This document shows, one piece after another, positions 8,382-18,003 of a stretch of 64,000 nucleotides of DNA (its first letter is position 1; each line of letters opens with the position of its first letter). The notes below the pieces were generated by a model. It saw nothing but the letters and a program-made list of their open reading frames with translations, searched no databases and was not told the origin of the DNA. A program made the position numbers and the translations under genes. Source of the stretch: Pirellulaceae bacterium (GTDB lineage: Bacteria > Planctomycetota > Planctomycetia > Pirellulales > Pirellulaceae); NCBI GenBank assembly GCA_020852965.1, contig JADYZV010000140.1, positions 1 to 64,000 on the forward strand, read 5' to 3'.

Positions 8382-9473
8382 TTAAACACTGAAAAGAAAG
8401 TGGCAAATATCTCCGTCTTGTAGTATGTACGTTTTTCCCTCGGTGCGCAGTTTCCCCGCGCTGCGGATCTCCTTTTCGCTCTTGTACTTCTCCAAATCGT
8501 CGAGAGTATACACTTCACAGCGAATGAATCCGCGCTCAAAGTCGGTGTGGATCACTCCGGCACCTTGCGGCGCAGTGGCTCCCACGGGAACCGGCCAAGC
8601 GCGCACCTCTTTCTCACCCGCCGTAAAATAGCTTTGCAGCCCCAATGTACGATAGGCCTCGCGAGCCACAGTGGCCAGCGCTGGCTCCGTCAGTCCGACC
8701 GACTCGAGCATTTCACTGCGGTCTGGTTCCTCCAGCTCGGCCAACTCGGCTTCCAGCTTGGCACATACTGGTACTACGGTCGCACCGATCTGTTCCGCAA
8801 ATTTTCTGAGGGCTTGAGCTTTCTCCCCCGTGCCATGCAGATCGCTTTCATCGACGTTGGCGATATACAGTACAGGTTTGGCCGTCATGAGCCCAAAGCT
8901 AGCAATTTCGTTGGCTTCCGCCTCCGGCAATTCCAGCTTACGCAACGGCAAATCCTGCCCCAAATGAGCTTGGCATTTCTGGATTGCCGCTACACGCAGC
9001 TTGGCTTCCTTATCACCACTCTTGGCGGAACGCTCCGCTTTGGGAAGCGCGTTTTCCAGCGTTTGCATGTCGGCAATCATCAACTCCGTTTCGATGATCT
9101 CCACGTCAGCCGCTGGATCGACTTGGCCACTCACATGGATCACATCAGGGTCTTCAAAACAGCGCACCACCTGGAGAATCGCGTCAACCTGCCGAATATG
9201 GCTCAGAAATTTATTCCCTAAGCCTTGGCCCTCGCTGGCCCCTTTGACGATTCCCGCGATGTCAACGAGCTTCAGGTAGGCTGGCAGCAGCTTCTTCGGC
9301 TTGATCAGGGCCGAGATCCTAGCCAGACGATCATCCGGAACGCTGACAATCCCCTCGTTGGGCTCGATCGTGCAGAATGGATAATTTGCAGCCTGAGCTC
9401 CCTGAGTGCTCGTCAGCGCGTTAAACAACGTACTTTTGCCGACATTCGGCAATCCTACAATTCCAGCTTCCAT
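8382..9473 (-). CDS. ychF: Ribosome-associated ATPase/GTPase YchF (Obg/OLA1 family)
   Basis: A 363-residue, full-length member of the universally conserved YchF/OLA1 family, which binds ATP and associates with ribosomes and stress responses. The N-terminal P-loop reads [15 protein letters not shown]. The family-specific switch region is present ([12 protein letters not shown]), as is [20 protein letters not shown]. The G4-equivalent position is NVDE, fitting the relaxed nucleotide specificity of the family. The C-terminal TGS domain ends with [19 protein letters not shown]. It is monocistronic as far as can be seen, with repeat DNA on both sides. Confidence 0.97.
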   Translation of the reverse strand: MEAGIVGLPNVGKSTLFNALTSTQGAQAANYPFCTIEPNEGIVSVPDDRLARISALIKPKKLLPAYLKLVDIAGIVKGASEGQGLGNKFLSHIRQVDAILQVVRCFEDPDVIHVSGQVDPAADVEIIETELMIADMQTLENALPKAERSAKSGDKEAKLRVAAIQKCQAHLGQDLPLRKLELPEAEANEIASFGLMTAKPVLYIANVDESDLHGTGEKAQALRKFAEQIGATVVPVCAKLEAELAELEEPDRSEMLESVGLTEPALATVAREAYRTLGLQSYFTAGEKEVRAWPVPVGATAPQGAGVIHTDFERGFIRCEVYTLDDLEKYKSEKEIRSAGKLRTEGKTYILQDGDICHFLFSV

Positions 9474-9667
9474 GGATGTCGTCAGTCTTCCAGCGGTTGA
9501 GTATAAGGTGTGGGGCGATATGGTTGGTTAGAGCGAATATGGTAACTTCCAACACGCAATGCGGCTACTCAGGTGACTTTCTTCCTGGACCTTAAGCGCT
9601 GGAGTCTAGGCTTTAGCCGATCCTCGTCCCGTTCAAATCGCCTAGAGGCTACACTACAACCGTTGGT

Positions 9668-9857
9668 GGGAGGGAATTCCGACGACGGAGCGTCGGGCCA
9701 CATTAGGGAGGGAATTCCGACGACGGAGCGTCGGGCCACATTAAGGAGGGAATTCCGACGACGGAGCGTCGGGCCACATTAAGGAGGGGATTCCGACGGC
9801 AGAGCGTCGGGCCACATTAAGGAGGGGATTCCGACGGCAGAGCGTCGGGCCACAATA
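9668..9857 (+). repeat. Five-copy tandem array of the REP-like hairpin (38-bp unit)
   Basis: Units start at 9668, 9706, 9744, 9782 and 9820. Each is GGAGGGRATTCCGACG followed by the hairpin and GCCACATTA. Units 1-3 and units 4-5 differ from each other at shared positions (GACGACGG versus GACGGCAG), so the array grew by local duplication. It ends 33 bp before the DUF1552 start codon. The rest of 9474-9890 shows no gene. Confidence 0.95.
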
Positions 9858-9890
9858 AGGCGGCCACACTAAATTGCTTGGGGGACTATA

Positions 9891-11351
9891 ATGGAAGAGA
9901 AACCTGCTCCAATTCCAACAGGGGATCGTCTCGTGGCCCGCCCAACACAACTATCTCGCCGAGCCGTTTTGCGCGGTGTGGGTGCCAGCGTCGCGTTGCC
10001 CTGGTTGGAACTAATGTCTCCAACGCGAGCGTGGGGTGCCAGCGGCACGCCCCCCGTTCGCGTGGCCTATTTCTATGTCCCCAACGGGGTCCACATGCCC
10101 GCTTGGCGCCCAAGTGACCAACAACTCGACGGCGACCAACTCGGCCAGCTCTCCCCCACGCTCGCACCTCTCCAATCCCTCTCCGATTATGTGACCGTCA
10201 TCAGCAACTTGGCCGCCGATCATTGTAATGGCGAAGGAGCCGCACATGAGCCGGCCGGTGGCGGATTTCTAGTCGGTGCGCGCTGCAAACATTCCGAACA
10301 ACCCGAAGTTGGCGGCAAGTCGATCGACCAGACAATTGCCCAAGAAATCGGCCTAGCGACCCCCATCGACTCACTGGCGCTCGGAATCGATCCTGGTCAT
10401 CGTGGAGACCACGGTTATAGCGGAACGTATATGTCTCACATATCGTGGCGCAGCCCCACCACTCCGGTACCGCTCGAGCTCAACCCGCGGCAGCTTTACG
10501 ATCGTCTGTTCCGCGGCAAACGCATCGTCGCTCCCGACTGGAACCAAGCTCCTAACGCGCAGGCTCCAAGTGCAGTCGAATCGGTCGAAGCGAGTGTGCT
10601 GGATTTAGTGAGAGAGGAGACCAAGTCGCTCCAACGTCAGCTCGGCTTCAACGATCGTCGCAAACTGGAAGAGTACCTCGAAGGACTGCATGACATCGAG
10701 CGGCGCATGGCCCTCAGCGAACGGGACTCGCACTCGCACCACCAGGATGCCTTTGATCAAGATCCACTCCAGCACGCCGACGAAGTCGAAATTCCGCCGC
10801 TTATCATTCCGCAAGGCAAAGGGATACCCAGCGTTTATGCAGAGCACGTGAACCTGATGCTCGATATACTTACCCTGGCCTTCCAGTCCGACACGACACG
10901 CGTGGCTAGTTTCATGTTCTCGTATGAAAAGTCGGGGCGCGCCTATCGAGAAGTCGGCGCACCTGGCGCGCACCATTCGACCTCGCACCACTTGCAAAAG
11001 CCTGAAAATTTCGACCAACTTTCCAAGATCAACTTGCATCACATGTCGCTCTTCGCGCGGATGCTCGAACGCATGTCGAGTATTGCGGAAGGTGAGTCAA
11101 CGTTGCTCGACAATGTATGCATCCTTTATGGTTCTGGTATCAGCGATGGTAACCAACACAATCATGACGACTTGCCCGTACTAGTAGCCGGTGGAGCTGG
11201 TGGTGCGCTACGCGGTGGTCGACATCTGAAGCTCGAACAATCGACGCCGATCTGCAATCTTTATCTCGACATGCTCGCCGCTGCTGGAGTCCAGCGCGAA
11301 CATTTCGGCGATAGTACCGCTCCGCTCGGCTTAATCCACCCGACTGCATGA
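9891..11351 (+). CDS. DUF1552 family exported protein
   Basis: A 486-residue member of DUF1552, a family found mainly in planctomycetes and relatives. Members are routinely encoded next to DUF1592/DUF1588 cytochrome-domain proteins; the function is unknown. A twin-arginine signal, LSRRAVLRGVGASVALPWLE, lies at residues 22-41, so the protein should be exported folded. The body includes FYVPNGVHMPAW and a C-terminal YGSGISDGNQHNHDDLPVLV, resembling the metal-binding alkaline-phosphatase-like fold of the related DUF1501 group. Its stop overlaps the start of the next gene (ATGA), so the two are translationally coupled. The REP array sits directly upstream, where the promoter would be expected. 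Confidence 0.9.
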   Translation: MEEKPAPIPTGDRLVARPTQLSRRAVLRGVGASVALPWLELMSPTRAWGASGTPPVRVAYFYVPNGVHMPAWRPSDQQLDGDQLGQLSPTLAPLQSLSDYVTVISNLAADHCNGEGAAHEPAGGGFLVGARCKHSEQPEVGGKSIDQTIAQEIGLATPIDSLALGIDPGHRGDHGYSGTYMSHISWRSPTTPVPLELNPRQLYDRLFRGKRIVAPDWNQAPNAQAPSAVESVEASVLDLVREETKSLQRQLGFNDRRKLEEYLEGLHDIERRMALSERDSHSHHQDAFDQDPLQHADEVEIPPLIIPQGKGIPSVYAEHVNLMLDILTLAFQSDTTRVASFMFSYEKSGRAYREVGAPGAHHSTSHHLQKPENFDQLSKINLHHMSLFARMLERMSSIAEGESTLLDNVCILYGSGISDGNQHNHDDLPVLVAGGAGGALRGGRHLKLEQSTPICNLYLDMLAAAGVQREHFGDSTAPLGLIHPTA

Positions 11352-13318
11352 GCGGCTCGAAAGTTATGCCTCAGCCGACTCGCACGTGCGTCAACTGGCC
11401 GATCATTTGGTCTATCTCCCTTGTGCTACTGTGTGCGCCAGGCTCGGTTTACGCCCAACCTGGCCGCGACAAGGAAGAATTGTCGTGGGATCGCAACGTA
11501 GAACCCATGTTTCGGAGGTATTGTTATCGTTGTCATAACGCCGACGAGTCGAGTGGCGATGTCAATCTCGCGCAAGACGAAGACCCTGGTCGGATTTTGC
11601 AACACCAGCGTACTTGGTCCACTGCGTTGGATAGGCTGCAATCTGGGCAAATGCCCCCCCAAGATGAGCAGCAACCCAGCCACGACCAGCGACGTATCAT
11701 GCTCGCCTTCTTGCAAGAGACTTTTGCGTCGCGGGATTGCGATCGAGAACGCAATCCAGGTCGTCCGGTTCTCCGACGGCTCAACAACATCGAATACGAC
11801 AATGCTGTCTACGATTTGACTCGGCTGGATCTACATCTCGGCAAGAACTTTCCGCCCGACCCGACCGGCTACGGCTTTGACAACAACGCCGAAGCGCTTG
11901 CCCTGGCTCCCGCACAAGTAGACATATACTACTCGGCCGCACAACAGATTGTCTCGGCACTCCTAGCGGAGCGTGGTAAAAATCTCGAATCGGTCGATGC
12001 AATTTTTGATGTCGATGAAACCGGATTGCGAGAGTTCTCCACACAGCATGGCCTGGCAGCGGAAGAACCGCCCGATCGGCAACAGGCGCGTGTCGCTTTG
12101 AATCGCTTCGCATCGCATGCTTTCCGAAAACCTGTCGAAGAGTTCTATGTCAATCGCTTGTTGCAGATTTACGACCAAGGCCGGCAGCAGCAGGATAGCT
12201 ATGACGTGGCCCTTGGACATTGCCTGACAGCCATACTCATCTCGCCGAGTTTTCTACTCCGCATCGAGGACGATCAGCCGGGCGCGATCGGCCCTTATGG
12301 TGTGAGCGATTATGAACTGGCGACACGATTGAGCTTCTTCCTGTGGTCGCGCCCGCCCGACGAGGAGCTACTGAATGTTGCTGCCAACGGTCATTTGCAT
12401 GAGCCAGCTCAATTGCGTGCCCAGACGCTGCGCATGTTATCCGATCGACGCAATCGCGCTTTGGTCGACAACTTCTTCGCTCAGTGGCTCGACTTGCGCC
12501 GCTTAGAGACCCATCAACCCGATCCAGCGGTCTTTCCCGAGTACGATGCTCAATTACAGCGTGCGATGCGCGACGAAGCCAATTTGATTCTACTTGAGAT
12601 CATCAACGAGGATCGTCCACTGACCTGGCTCATCGACAGCGACCATACCTTCGCAAATGCACGCTTGGTCAACCATTACGGACTGCCGCCGATCGCTAGT
12701 GAAACACCGATACGCGTCGAGCTTCCCGACCGTCGGCGCGGTGGTCTGCTTTCGTCCGCAGCTTTGTTGATGTTGCAATCCGATCCAGCGCGCAGCAACA
12801 TACCGCGTCGCGGAAGCTTCATCGCCGGTCAATGGCTGGGCACGCCTCCGCCTCCTCCGCCGCCCGGTGTTCCCCCTTTGAACACGGAAGAACAAGGCCA
12901 AGCGCGTTCGCTGCGCGAATCGTTCGAATTGCATCGCAGCGCGCCCACCTGCTATGCTTGCCATGCCAAGATCGATCCGTTCGGCTTCAGCCTAGAGAAT
13001 TTCGATGCCATCGGACGCTGGCGCGATACCGAACTTGGCCTGCCTATCGACGCCTCGGCCAGCATGGAGTCAGGTGAGCAGTTCGATGGTATCGTAGGAC
13101 TCAAAGACTACATGTTGAGCAAGCGCGAAACCGTGTTGGAGGAGCTCTCCCGCCGTCTGATGATCTATTCGCTCGGTCGTGGACTTGAGGCCAGCGATCA
13201 GTGCGTAGTCGATCGCATGGTTCAAGCGGCTTCCAAATCCGAATATCGCTTCTCGGCTCTAGTGCTCGAACTCGTTACCAGCATTCCGTTTACCTATCGC
13301 CAAAATCCAGAGTATTAG
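11348..13318 (+). CDS. DUF1592/DUF1588 planctomycete cytochrome-domain protein
   Basis: A 656-residue exported protein with a signal peptide (WSISLVLLCAPGSVYAQ). In order it shows an N-terminal c-type-like haem site CYRCH within RYCYRCHNADESSGD, a DUF1587-like segment (RRLNNIEYDNAVYDL), DUF1595, DUF1592 (ATRLSFFLWSRPPDEELL), DUF1588 (RRGGLLSSAALLMLQSDPAR, then a poly-Pro loop), a second CxxCH (CYACH, in KIDPFGFSLENFDAIG), and a C-terminal DUF1585-like region. The family is presumed to act in the periplasm in electron transfer or polysaccharide or surface metabolism; the true function is unknown. The 4-bp overlap with the DUF1552 gene makes a two-gene operon, the standard pairing. Confidence 0.92.
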   Translation: MSGSKVMPQPTRTCVNWPIIWSISLVLLCAPGSVYAQPGRDKEELSWDRNVEPMFRRYCYRCHNADESSGDVNLAQDEDPGRILQHQRTWSTALDRLQSGQMPPQDEQQPSHDQRRIMLAFLQETFASRDCDRERNPGRPVLRRLNNIEYDNAVYDLTRLDLHLGKNFPPDPTGYGFDNNAEALALAPAQVDIYYSAAQQIVSALLAERGKNLESVDAIFDVDETGLREFSTQHGLAAEEPPDRQQARVALNRFASHAFRKPVEEFYVNRLLQIYDQGRQQQDSYDVALGHCLTAILISPSFLLRIEDDQPGAIGPYGVSDYELATRLSFFLWSRPPDEELLNVAANGHLHEPAQLRAQTLRMLSDRRNRALVDNFFAQWLDLRRLETHQPDPAVFPEYDAQLQRAMRDEANLILLEIINEDRPLTWLIDSDHTFANARLVNHYGLPPIASETPIRVELPDRRRGGLLSSAALLMLQSDPARSNIPRRGSFIAGQWLGTPPPPPPPGVPPLNTEEQGQARSLRESFELHRSAPTCYACHAKIDPFGFSLENFDAIGRWRDTELGLPIDASASMESGEQFDGIVGLKDYMLSKRETVLEELSRRLMIYSLGRGLEASDQCVVDRMVQAASKSEYRFSALVLELVTSIPFTYRQNPEY

Positions 13319-13376
13319 GACACTTCTCGCCGAACTCCACCATGGCTTGAACTTCAATCGACATTTCCTCACTGGT

Positions 13377-13456
13377 TAACATCACGCAAAGGCGCGAAGG
13401 CGCAAAGTGATTGACTGCGAATTCTTTGCGAGCGCTGCGCCTTTGCGTGAGATTTA
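13377..13456. repeat. Inverted-repeat element (CACGCAAAGGCGC family)
   Basis: CACGCAAAGGCGCGAAGGCG near 13382 is matched by an inverted, slightly diverged arm TGCGCCTTTGCGTGAG near 13437, with about 30 bp between. It could fold into a long stem after the DUF1592 gene. Similar sequences are widespread short intergenic repeats in planctomycetes. Confidence 0.65.
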
Positions 13457-13500
13457 TTTTCCCGACTCTCACCTTACAATAGCTCTGGAAGAACCAAGCT

Positions 13501-14070
13501 ATGACAACTACTCAAAAAGTATATGTCATGCTCGGCAACGAGTCGCTGTGGGAGGTGGCTGCGCACTGCCATGAAGTGCTAAGCCAAGCGAATTTTGCGC
13601 ATTCAATCTGTGGAGGTGCCGCCGTTTGCTTGCATGGTTACCACAGGAATACGACCGATGTGGACTTGATCATCCGCCCGGCCGTTAGAAATGAAGTGCG
13701 AGATTTGCTTGAGTCGGTCGGCTGTCGGTGGGATGCTGAGCGAAAGAAATTGGTTAGCCCAAATGGCGTTGCAATTCAGTTTTTGTTCAGTGGAGACAAG
13801 GCCGGCCGAGGCAGCGAAGTGGCCATTTCCGATCCGGAAGGCGATCTCAATGTCGAAGTCATTAAAGGCCTATCCGTCGTGCGATTGTCTCGACTAATTG
13901 AAATGAAAATCGCTTGCGGGATGGCCAATCAGAGACGCACTCACAAAGATTTTGCCGATGTCGTCGAACTGATTGTAGTGCGCAAGTTGGATGGCTCGTT
14001 CGCTCGATTCCTGCACAAAACCCTCCGTTCGACCTATCGCGAACTGGTCCGCAATGCGAGCCACGATTAA
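13501..14070 (+). CDS. Nucleotidyltransferase-fold protein, orphan
   Basis: A 189-residue protein with the minimal nucleotidyltransferase signature: ICGGAAVCLHGYHRNTTDVD at about residues 36-55, where the DVD carboxylates would bind metal, and a later acidic strand (GDLNVEVIKGL). A helix (IEMKIACGMANQRRTHKDFA) follows, as in AbiEii/DUF1814-like proteins. Such proteins are often toxins paired with a regulator, but no partner gene lies on either side. It may be a stand-alone housekeeping or degenerate relative. GGAAGA precedes the ATG at 13501; a second ATG at 13528 is also possible. Confidence 0.7.
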   Translation: MTTTQKVYVMLGNESLWEVAAHCHEVLSQANFAHSICGGAAVCLHGYHRNTTDVDLIIRPAVRNEVRDLLESVGCRWDAERKKLVSPNGVAIQFLFSGDKAGRGSEVAISDPEGDLNVEVIKGLSVVRLSRLIEMKIACGMANQRRTHKDFADVVELIVVRKLDGSFARFLHKTLRSTYRELVRNASHD

Positions 14071-14183
14071 CCTGCTTGCAGTAATGTAGCGTCCACATGT
14101 ATCAATATTTGCCGATTAGGCTAAATATGACGCCTGCAGTAGGACGATGACTAACCTGGGGGGCGGAGGAACTGCGCGCACTC

Positions 14184-15545
14184 ATGCGCGGGGTTTGCCG
14201 ATCGATGTTTGGGCTGCATCACCAACACAGGTTCTCACGCTACTTTGCTAGCAAACCCACGGGCGTTGCCTGCTCGTCGACGGCTGTCGATGCACAGCGG
14301 CTGGGGCTGATGTGCATGCTCTTTTTGGCCGTCCAGATCACGTGGATGGATGCCTGCTGGGCTCAAACTTCTAACCACAGTCACAATGGCTACGGTCCCG
14401 TTTCGCCGCGCTCTCCTGCGGCGGGAGCGCGTATGCGGCGACCGGCAGACTCGCCAGGTTCGCGCCGTCTACCAGCTCGCACCGCAGCGCGCCCGCCCGT
14501 GCGCACTGCTGCGATCGAGATCTACGAGGATGTGGGCGATTCGATCATCGACGACACCACCGACCAACAGTACTATCCAAGCGACGGCATCGACAATGGC
14601 TATACGGCGACACTGGCCCCTGGTGCTGTAGACTACGACTTACATGACAGCTCCGGTTTTCAGGCGGGGTGCGACAACTGCGGCGCAATGAATGGCGTTT
14701 GCATTTGCCAACCATTTGGTTGGCTGCTCGATTGGAGTCGAGGCGACTTGTGGTTGGGCAGCGTTGGTTTCTCAGGAGCCAGCAGTTCTCTTGGGGCTGC
14801 GGCTGGTGATGCAGGCCAAGTGGCTGGCAACTTTGGATTTCAAGAGGGCTTCAACTTCGGAACGCGGCTCCCAGGGCTGCTCTGCGGCCAGCTTGGTTCG
14901 CAGCTTGGCATGCGATTCACCCAATCGCAGCTCGATGGCAGCTCAGCCGGCGAGGATCATCGCACGCAGACCTTTGTCACTGCCGGTTTGTTTCGACGCG
15001 TTGACTATGGATTCCAAGGGGGCTTGGTAGTCGACTACTTGCATGACGATTGGATCTACCAAGCGGACTTGTTGCAGTTGCGTGGCGAGCTGAGTTTTCT
15101 ATTCACGCCATGCCACGATTTTGGTTTTCGTTTCAGCGACAGTCAACAGACCGACGACACGACAGCCCGAGTTCGCGGGAGCGCGATGCCCATTGATTTG
15201 CGGCTATCTGCACTCAACACCTACCGCTTCTTCTACCGCGCTCGCTTTGGGCACAATGCGGCTGGTCAAGCCGAACTGAACGCCGGCTTTAGCGAGGATT
15301 CTTCAGCGATCTTGGGTGCCAGTCTACGAGCACCACTACACAATCAACTCGGGCTCGACGTCAGTACGACCTACCTAATACCACCCAGCCAGACCGACAT
15401 GGCTTACACGCAAGACGGATGGAATCTCAACTTAGCGTTGGTTTGGACTCCTGGTCGAAGTTTTGGTAGCGACCGCGATTACTACCGCCCCTTGCTTTCC
15501 GTCGCCGATAATGGCAGTCTATTTACTCGGCATGTCCTGCGCTAG
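14184..15545 (+). CDS. Planctomycete outer-membrane beta-barrel-like protein
   Basis: A 453-residue protein not assigned to a known enzyme family. A signal-like segment (LGLMCMLFLAVQITWMDACW) follows a basic N-terminus. A low-complexity linker rich in Pro, Arg and Thr comes next, then a motif rich in Cys (CDNCGAMNGVCICQPFGW). The last 280 residues alternate polar and aromatic residues (FGFQEGFNFGTRLPG, GLFRRVDYGFQGGLVVDYL), typical of an outer-membrane beta-barrel. It resembles the DUF6666-type proteins I recall from planctomycetes, but this is from memory. GGAGGA lies about 13 bases before the ATG, and a start at 14205 is an alternative. It stands between two unrelated genes in the same direction. 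Confidence 0.65.
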   Translation: MRGVCRSMFGLHHQHRFSRYFASKPTGVACSSTAVDAQRLGLMCMLFLAVQITWMDACWAQTSNHSHNGYGPVSPRSPAAGARMRRPADSPGSRRLPARTAARPPVRTAAIEIYEDVGDSIIDDTTDQQYYPSDGIDNGYTATLAPGAVDYDLHDSSGFQAGCDNCGAMNGVCICQPFGWLLDWSRGDLWLGSVGFSGASSSLGAAAGDAGQVAGNFGFQEGFNFGTRLPGLLCGQLGSQLGMRFTQSQLDGSSAGEDHRTQTFVTAGLFRRVDYGFQGGLVVDYLHDDWIYQADLLQLRGELSFLFTPCHDFGFRFSDSQQTDDTTARVRGSAMPIDLRLSALNTYRFFYRARFGHNAAGQAELNAGFSEDSSAILGASLRAPLHNQLGLDVSTTYLIPPSQTDMAYTQDGWNLNLALVWTPGRSFGSDRDYYRPLLSVADNGSLFTRHVLR

Positions 15546-15605
15546 TCACGTTGGATTCCCAATCCTCCATGCCGAGAGTTCCCCGTAGCCTGGAAAGTAA
15601 CTAAG

Positions 15606-17204
15606 ATGCGTCGCAATCCCTCGAACCGATGGACGGATTCTATCCTGCCGAACCGCTGTTCACTTCGCTCCGGAACGTTGGGAGCAGTGGCTCTGTTGGT
15701 GAACGTTTTGATGACTCTTGGGTCGTTGACCGTGAGCGCGCAAGACAGCCTGCCGAATATCGTCGTCTTTCTCGTCGACGACATGGGAATCATGGATACT
15801 TCGGTTCCATTTTTGACGGACGCCAGTGGGGTGCCGACGCGTTATCCGTTGAACGATTTCTACCGTACACCAAGTATGCAACGCTTAGCGGAGAGAGGTA
15901 TTCGCTTCAATCAATTCTATGCGATGAGCGTCTGCTCACCGACGCGGATCTCGATCATGACAGGGCAGAATGCGGCTCGACATCACGCTACCAATTGGAT
16001 CAATCCAGATAGTAACAATCGCGGCCCCCATGGACCTCATGATTGGAATTGGGAGGGGCTCAAACGTGACGACTTGACCCTACCCGGGCAGTTGCACCAA
16101 GTCGGCTATCGCACGATTCATGTCGGTAAAGCACATTTCGGGGCTCGAAAATTCGAAGGAGCCGAACCACTCAACCTTGGCTTCGATGTCAATATCGCGG
16201 GCGCATCGTTTGGCGCACCAGGAAGCTACTATGGTGAGGAGGACTACGGATGGGGCACCAAAAATCAAAAACATGCAGTTCCTGGTTTGGAAAAATACCA
16301 CGGTTCCGAGACTTTTCTCAGCGAAGCGCTGACCATCGAAGCCAAAGTGGCCGTATCGTCGGCGGTGGCGGACAAGCAGCCGTTCTATCTGTACTTTTCG
16401 CACTATGCCGTACATGCGCCTTTTCAATCCGATCCTCGCTTTGCAGCTCACTATGAAAACTCGGGCAAGACGCCGCGCGCTCAAGCCTTCGCGACTTTGA
16501 TCGAAGGGATGGACAAGTCGCTGGGGGATACGCTTGATCAGTTGGATGAGTTGGGAGTAGCGAGCAACACCTTGGTCATTTTCCTTGGGGACAATGGGAG
16601 CGATGCTCCGCTGGGGCACGAGCATAGCGTGAGCAGCTCGGCACCGCTGCGTGGCAAGAAGGGCGCGCACTACGAAGGTGGAATGCGCGTTCCATTCATT
16701 GCCGCCTGGGCCAAGCACGATCCCAACAATCCGTGGCAAAACAAACTACCGATTCCCGCTGGAGCCGTTCAATCGCAAATGGCTTCGGTGTGCGATCTAC
16801 TGCCGACGATCGCCAAGCTGACGGGGGTACCACTCCCCGCCGACTATCCACTCGATGGCGCTGCTTTGGACAAGTTGCTCAGCGGCCAGCCCGATCCGAG
16901 TCATCCGCCGACTTTCTTGATGCACTACCCCCACTCACCACATCGCAGCGACTATTTTACCGTTTTTCGCGATGGCGATTGGAAAGTCATCTATCACTAC
17001 TATCCATCGCGAGCAACTGAGGATTCGCATTATCAACTTTACAATCTGGCCGATGATCCCTTTGAATCGACCAATCTGGCCGAGCAGCAGCCGGAACAAC
17101 TCAAACGCATGATGCTCGAGCTGATCGAAGGGTTGGACAAGTCGCACGCGCAGTATCCGCTCAGTGAGGATGGTACCCAAGAATTGCGCCCCCAAGTACC
17201 ATGA
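15606..17204 (+). CDS. Exported formylglycine sulfatase
   Basis: A 532-residue type I sulfatase. A signal peptide (ALLVNVLMTLGSLTVSAQ) is followed by the N-terminal metal motif FLVDDMGIMD and the signature CSPTRISIMTGQNAARH, whose cysteine becomes formylglycine. Later motifs include GYRTIHVGKAHFG, FLGDNGSDAPL and HYEGGMRVPF. It would remove sulfate esters from a sulfated polysaccharide outside the cytoplasm; the substrate is not deducible. Its stop codon overlaps the next start by 4 bases (ATGA), coupling it to a kinase-like gene, which is an unusual partner. Confidence 0.95.
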   Translation: MRRNPSNRWTDSILPNRCSLRSGTLGAVALLVNVLMTLGSLTVSAQDSLPNIVVFLVDDMGIMDTSVPFLTDASGVPTRYPLNDFYRTPSMQRLAERGIRFNQFYAMSVCSPTRISIMTGQNAARHHATNWINPDSNNRGPHGPHDWNWEGLKRDDLTLPGQLHQVGYRTIHVGKAHFGARKFEGAEPLNLGFDVNIAGASFGAPGSYYGEEDYGWGTKNQKHAVPGLEKYHGSETFLSEALTIEAKVAVSSAVADKQPFYLYFSHYAVHAPFQSDPRFAAHYENSGKTPRAQAFATLIEGMDKSLGDTLDQLDELGVASNTLVIFLGDNGSDAPLGHEHSVSSSAPLRGKKGAHYEGGMRVPFIAAWAKHDPNNPWQNKLPIPAGAVQSQMASVCDLLPTIAKLTGVPLPADYPLDGAALDKLLSGQPDPSHPPTFLMHYPHSPHRSDYFTVFRDGDWKVIYHYYPSRATEDSHYQLYNLADDPFESTNLAEQQPEQLKRMMLELIEGLDKSHAQYPLSEDGTQELRPQVP

Positions 17205-17995
17205 ACGATCACAAGGGTTCTATGCCACCCGTGCGCGTGCTCAAGCTAGGCGGTAGCCTGCTGCTGATCCCCGATTGGCCCCGGCGTCTACAAAGCTGGC
17301 TATCATCGCATCCAGCTCCGTTAGACCTGCTGCTGGTCGGCGGCGGTGAGATCGTCGAATCGGTGCGGCGTCTCGACGCCCAGCACGGTTTCCCAGCTTC
17401 ATTCAGCCACTGGTTGTGCATCGATCTACTCTCAGCTACTGCGCGCATTGCGGCTCAGCTATTACCCGAGTTTCCGATGATCGCTACTTCCGAAGCACTC
17501 TTCCAGATTGCACATGGCCAACGTCGTGTTGAATCGACGATCGGCAATCCATCCGATACGAAACCCAAGGTTGAGAACAGATCGACTTACCTGGTTGACG
17601 TTTCCAGTTTTTACAGCCGACCTTCACGGCAGGATACTTCCGCCGCACCCAGCCAGTCAGCGGCAAGGTCGACGTGCAACGATACTTCGTCGACTATCAC
17701 AGAACTTGATTCGACGCTAGTTGAGAATCGCACAGAAGATTGTCCTCTGCCAGAGAACTGGGACACAACTTCCGATTCACTCGCCGCCTGGTTGGCACAT
17801 GTTGTACGCGCGCGGGAGTTGATATTGTTCAAATCGATGACGCCTGCCATCGAGACCAATACTCCCCAAGCCTGGGTAGAGCAAGGCTTTGTCGATGCGG
17901 CTTTCGCCGATGCGCTGCCCGACAATGTGTCGGTTCATATCGTCAACTTGCTATCGGAAAACCGGGAGGTGAGCTTTGTCAAAGCCACGATTTAG
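17201..17995 (+). CDS. Amino-acid-kinase-fold protein (COG2054/MfnE-like)
   Basis: A 264-residue protein starting with the glycine-rich phosphate loop of the amino acid kinase superfamily (VLKLGGSLL, then LLLVGGGEIV) and ending with WDTTSDSLAAWLAHVVRARE and LILFKSM. That last region is characteristic of the COG2054 branch, which includes MfnE, the aminomethyl-furanmethanol phosphate kinase of methanofuran/H4MPT-linked C1 metabolism. Planctomycetes carry that pathway, so a role in methanofuran-type cofactor synthesis is plausible but inferred. Residues 100-185 are rich in Ser, Thr and Asp and look like an inserted loop. It overlaps the sulfatase gene by 4 bases. Alternative: an uncharacterised small-molecule kinase. 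Confidence 0.65.
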   Translation: MNDHKGSMPPVRVLKLGGSLLLIPDWPRRLQSWLSSHPAPLDLLLVGGGEIVESVRRLDAQHGFPASFSHWLCIDLLSATARIAAQLLPEFPMIATSEALFQIAHGQRRVESTIGNPSDTKPKVENRSTYLVDVSSFYSRPSRQDTSAAPSQSAARSTCNDTSSTITELDSTLVENRTEDCPLPENWDTTSDSLAAWLAHVVRARELILFKSMTPAIETNTPQAWVEQGFVDAAFADALPDNVSVHIVNLLSENREVSFVKATI

Positions 17996-18003
17996 CGTTG
18001 AAA

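Noticed and set aside
13501-14070. AbiE-type toxin-antitoxin defence system
   Set aside because: No AbiEi-like partner is present on either side, so a complete system is not supported.
16080-16739. 219-residue leftward open frame
   Set aside because: Antisense to the sulfatase; no start signal or family features.
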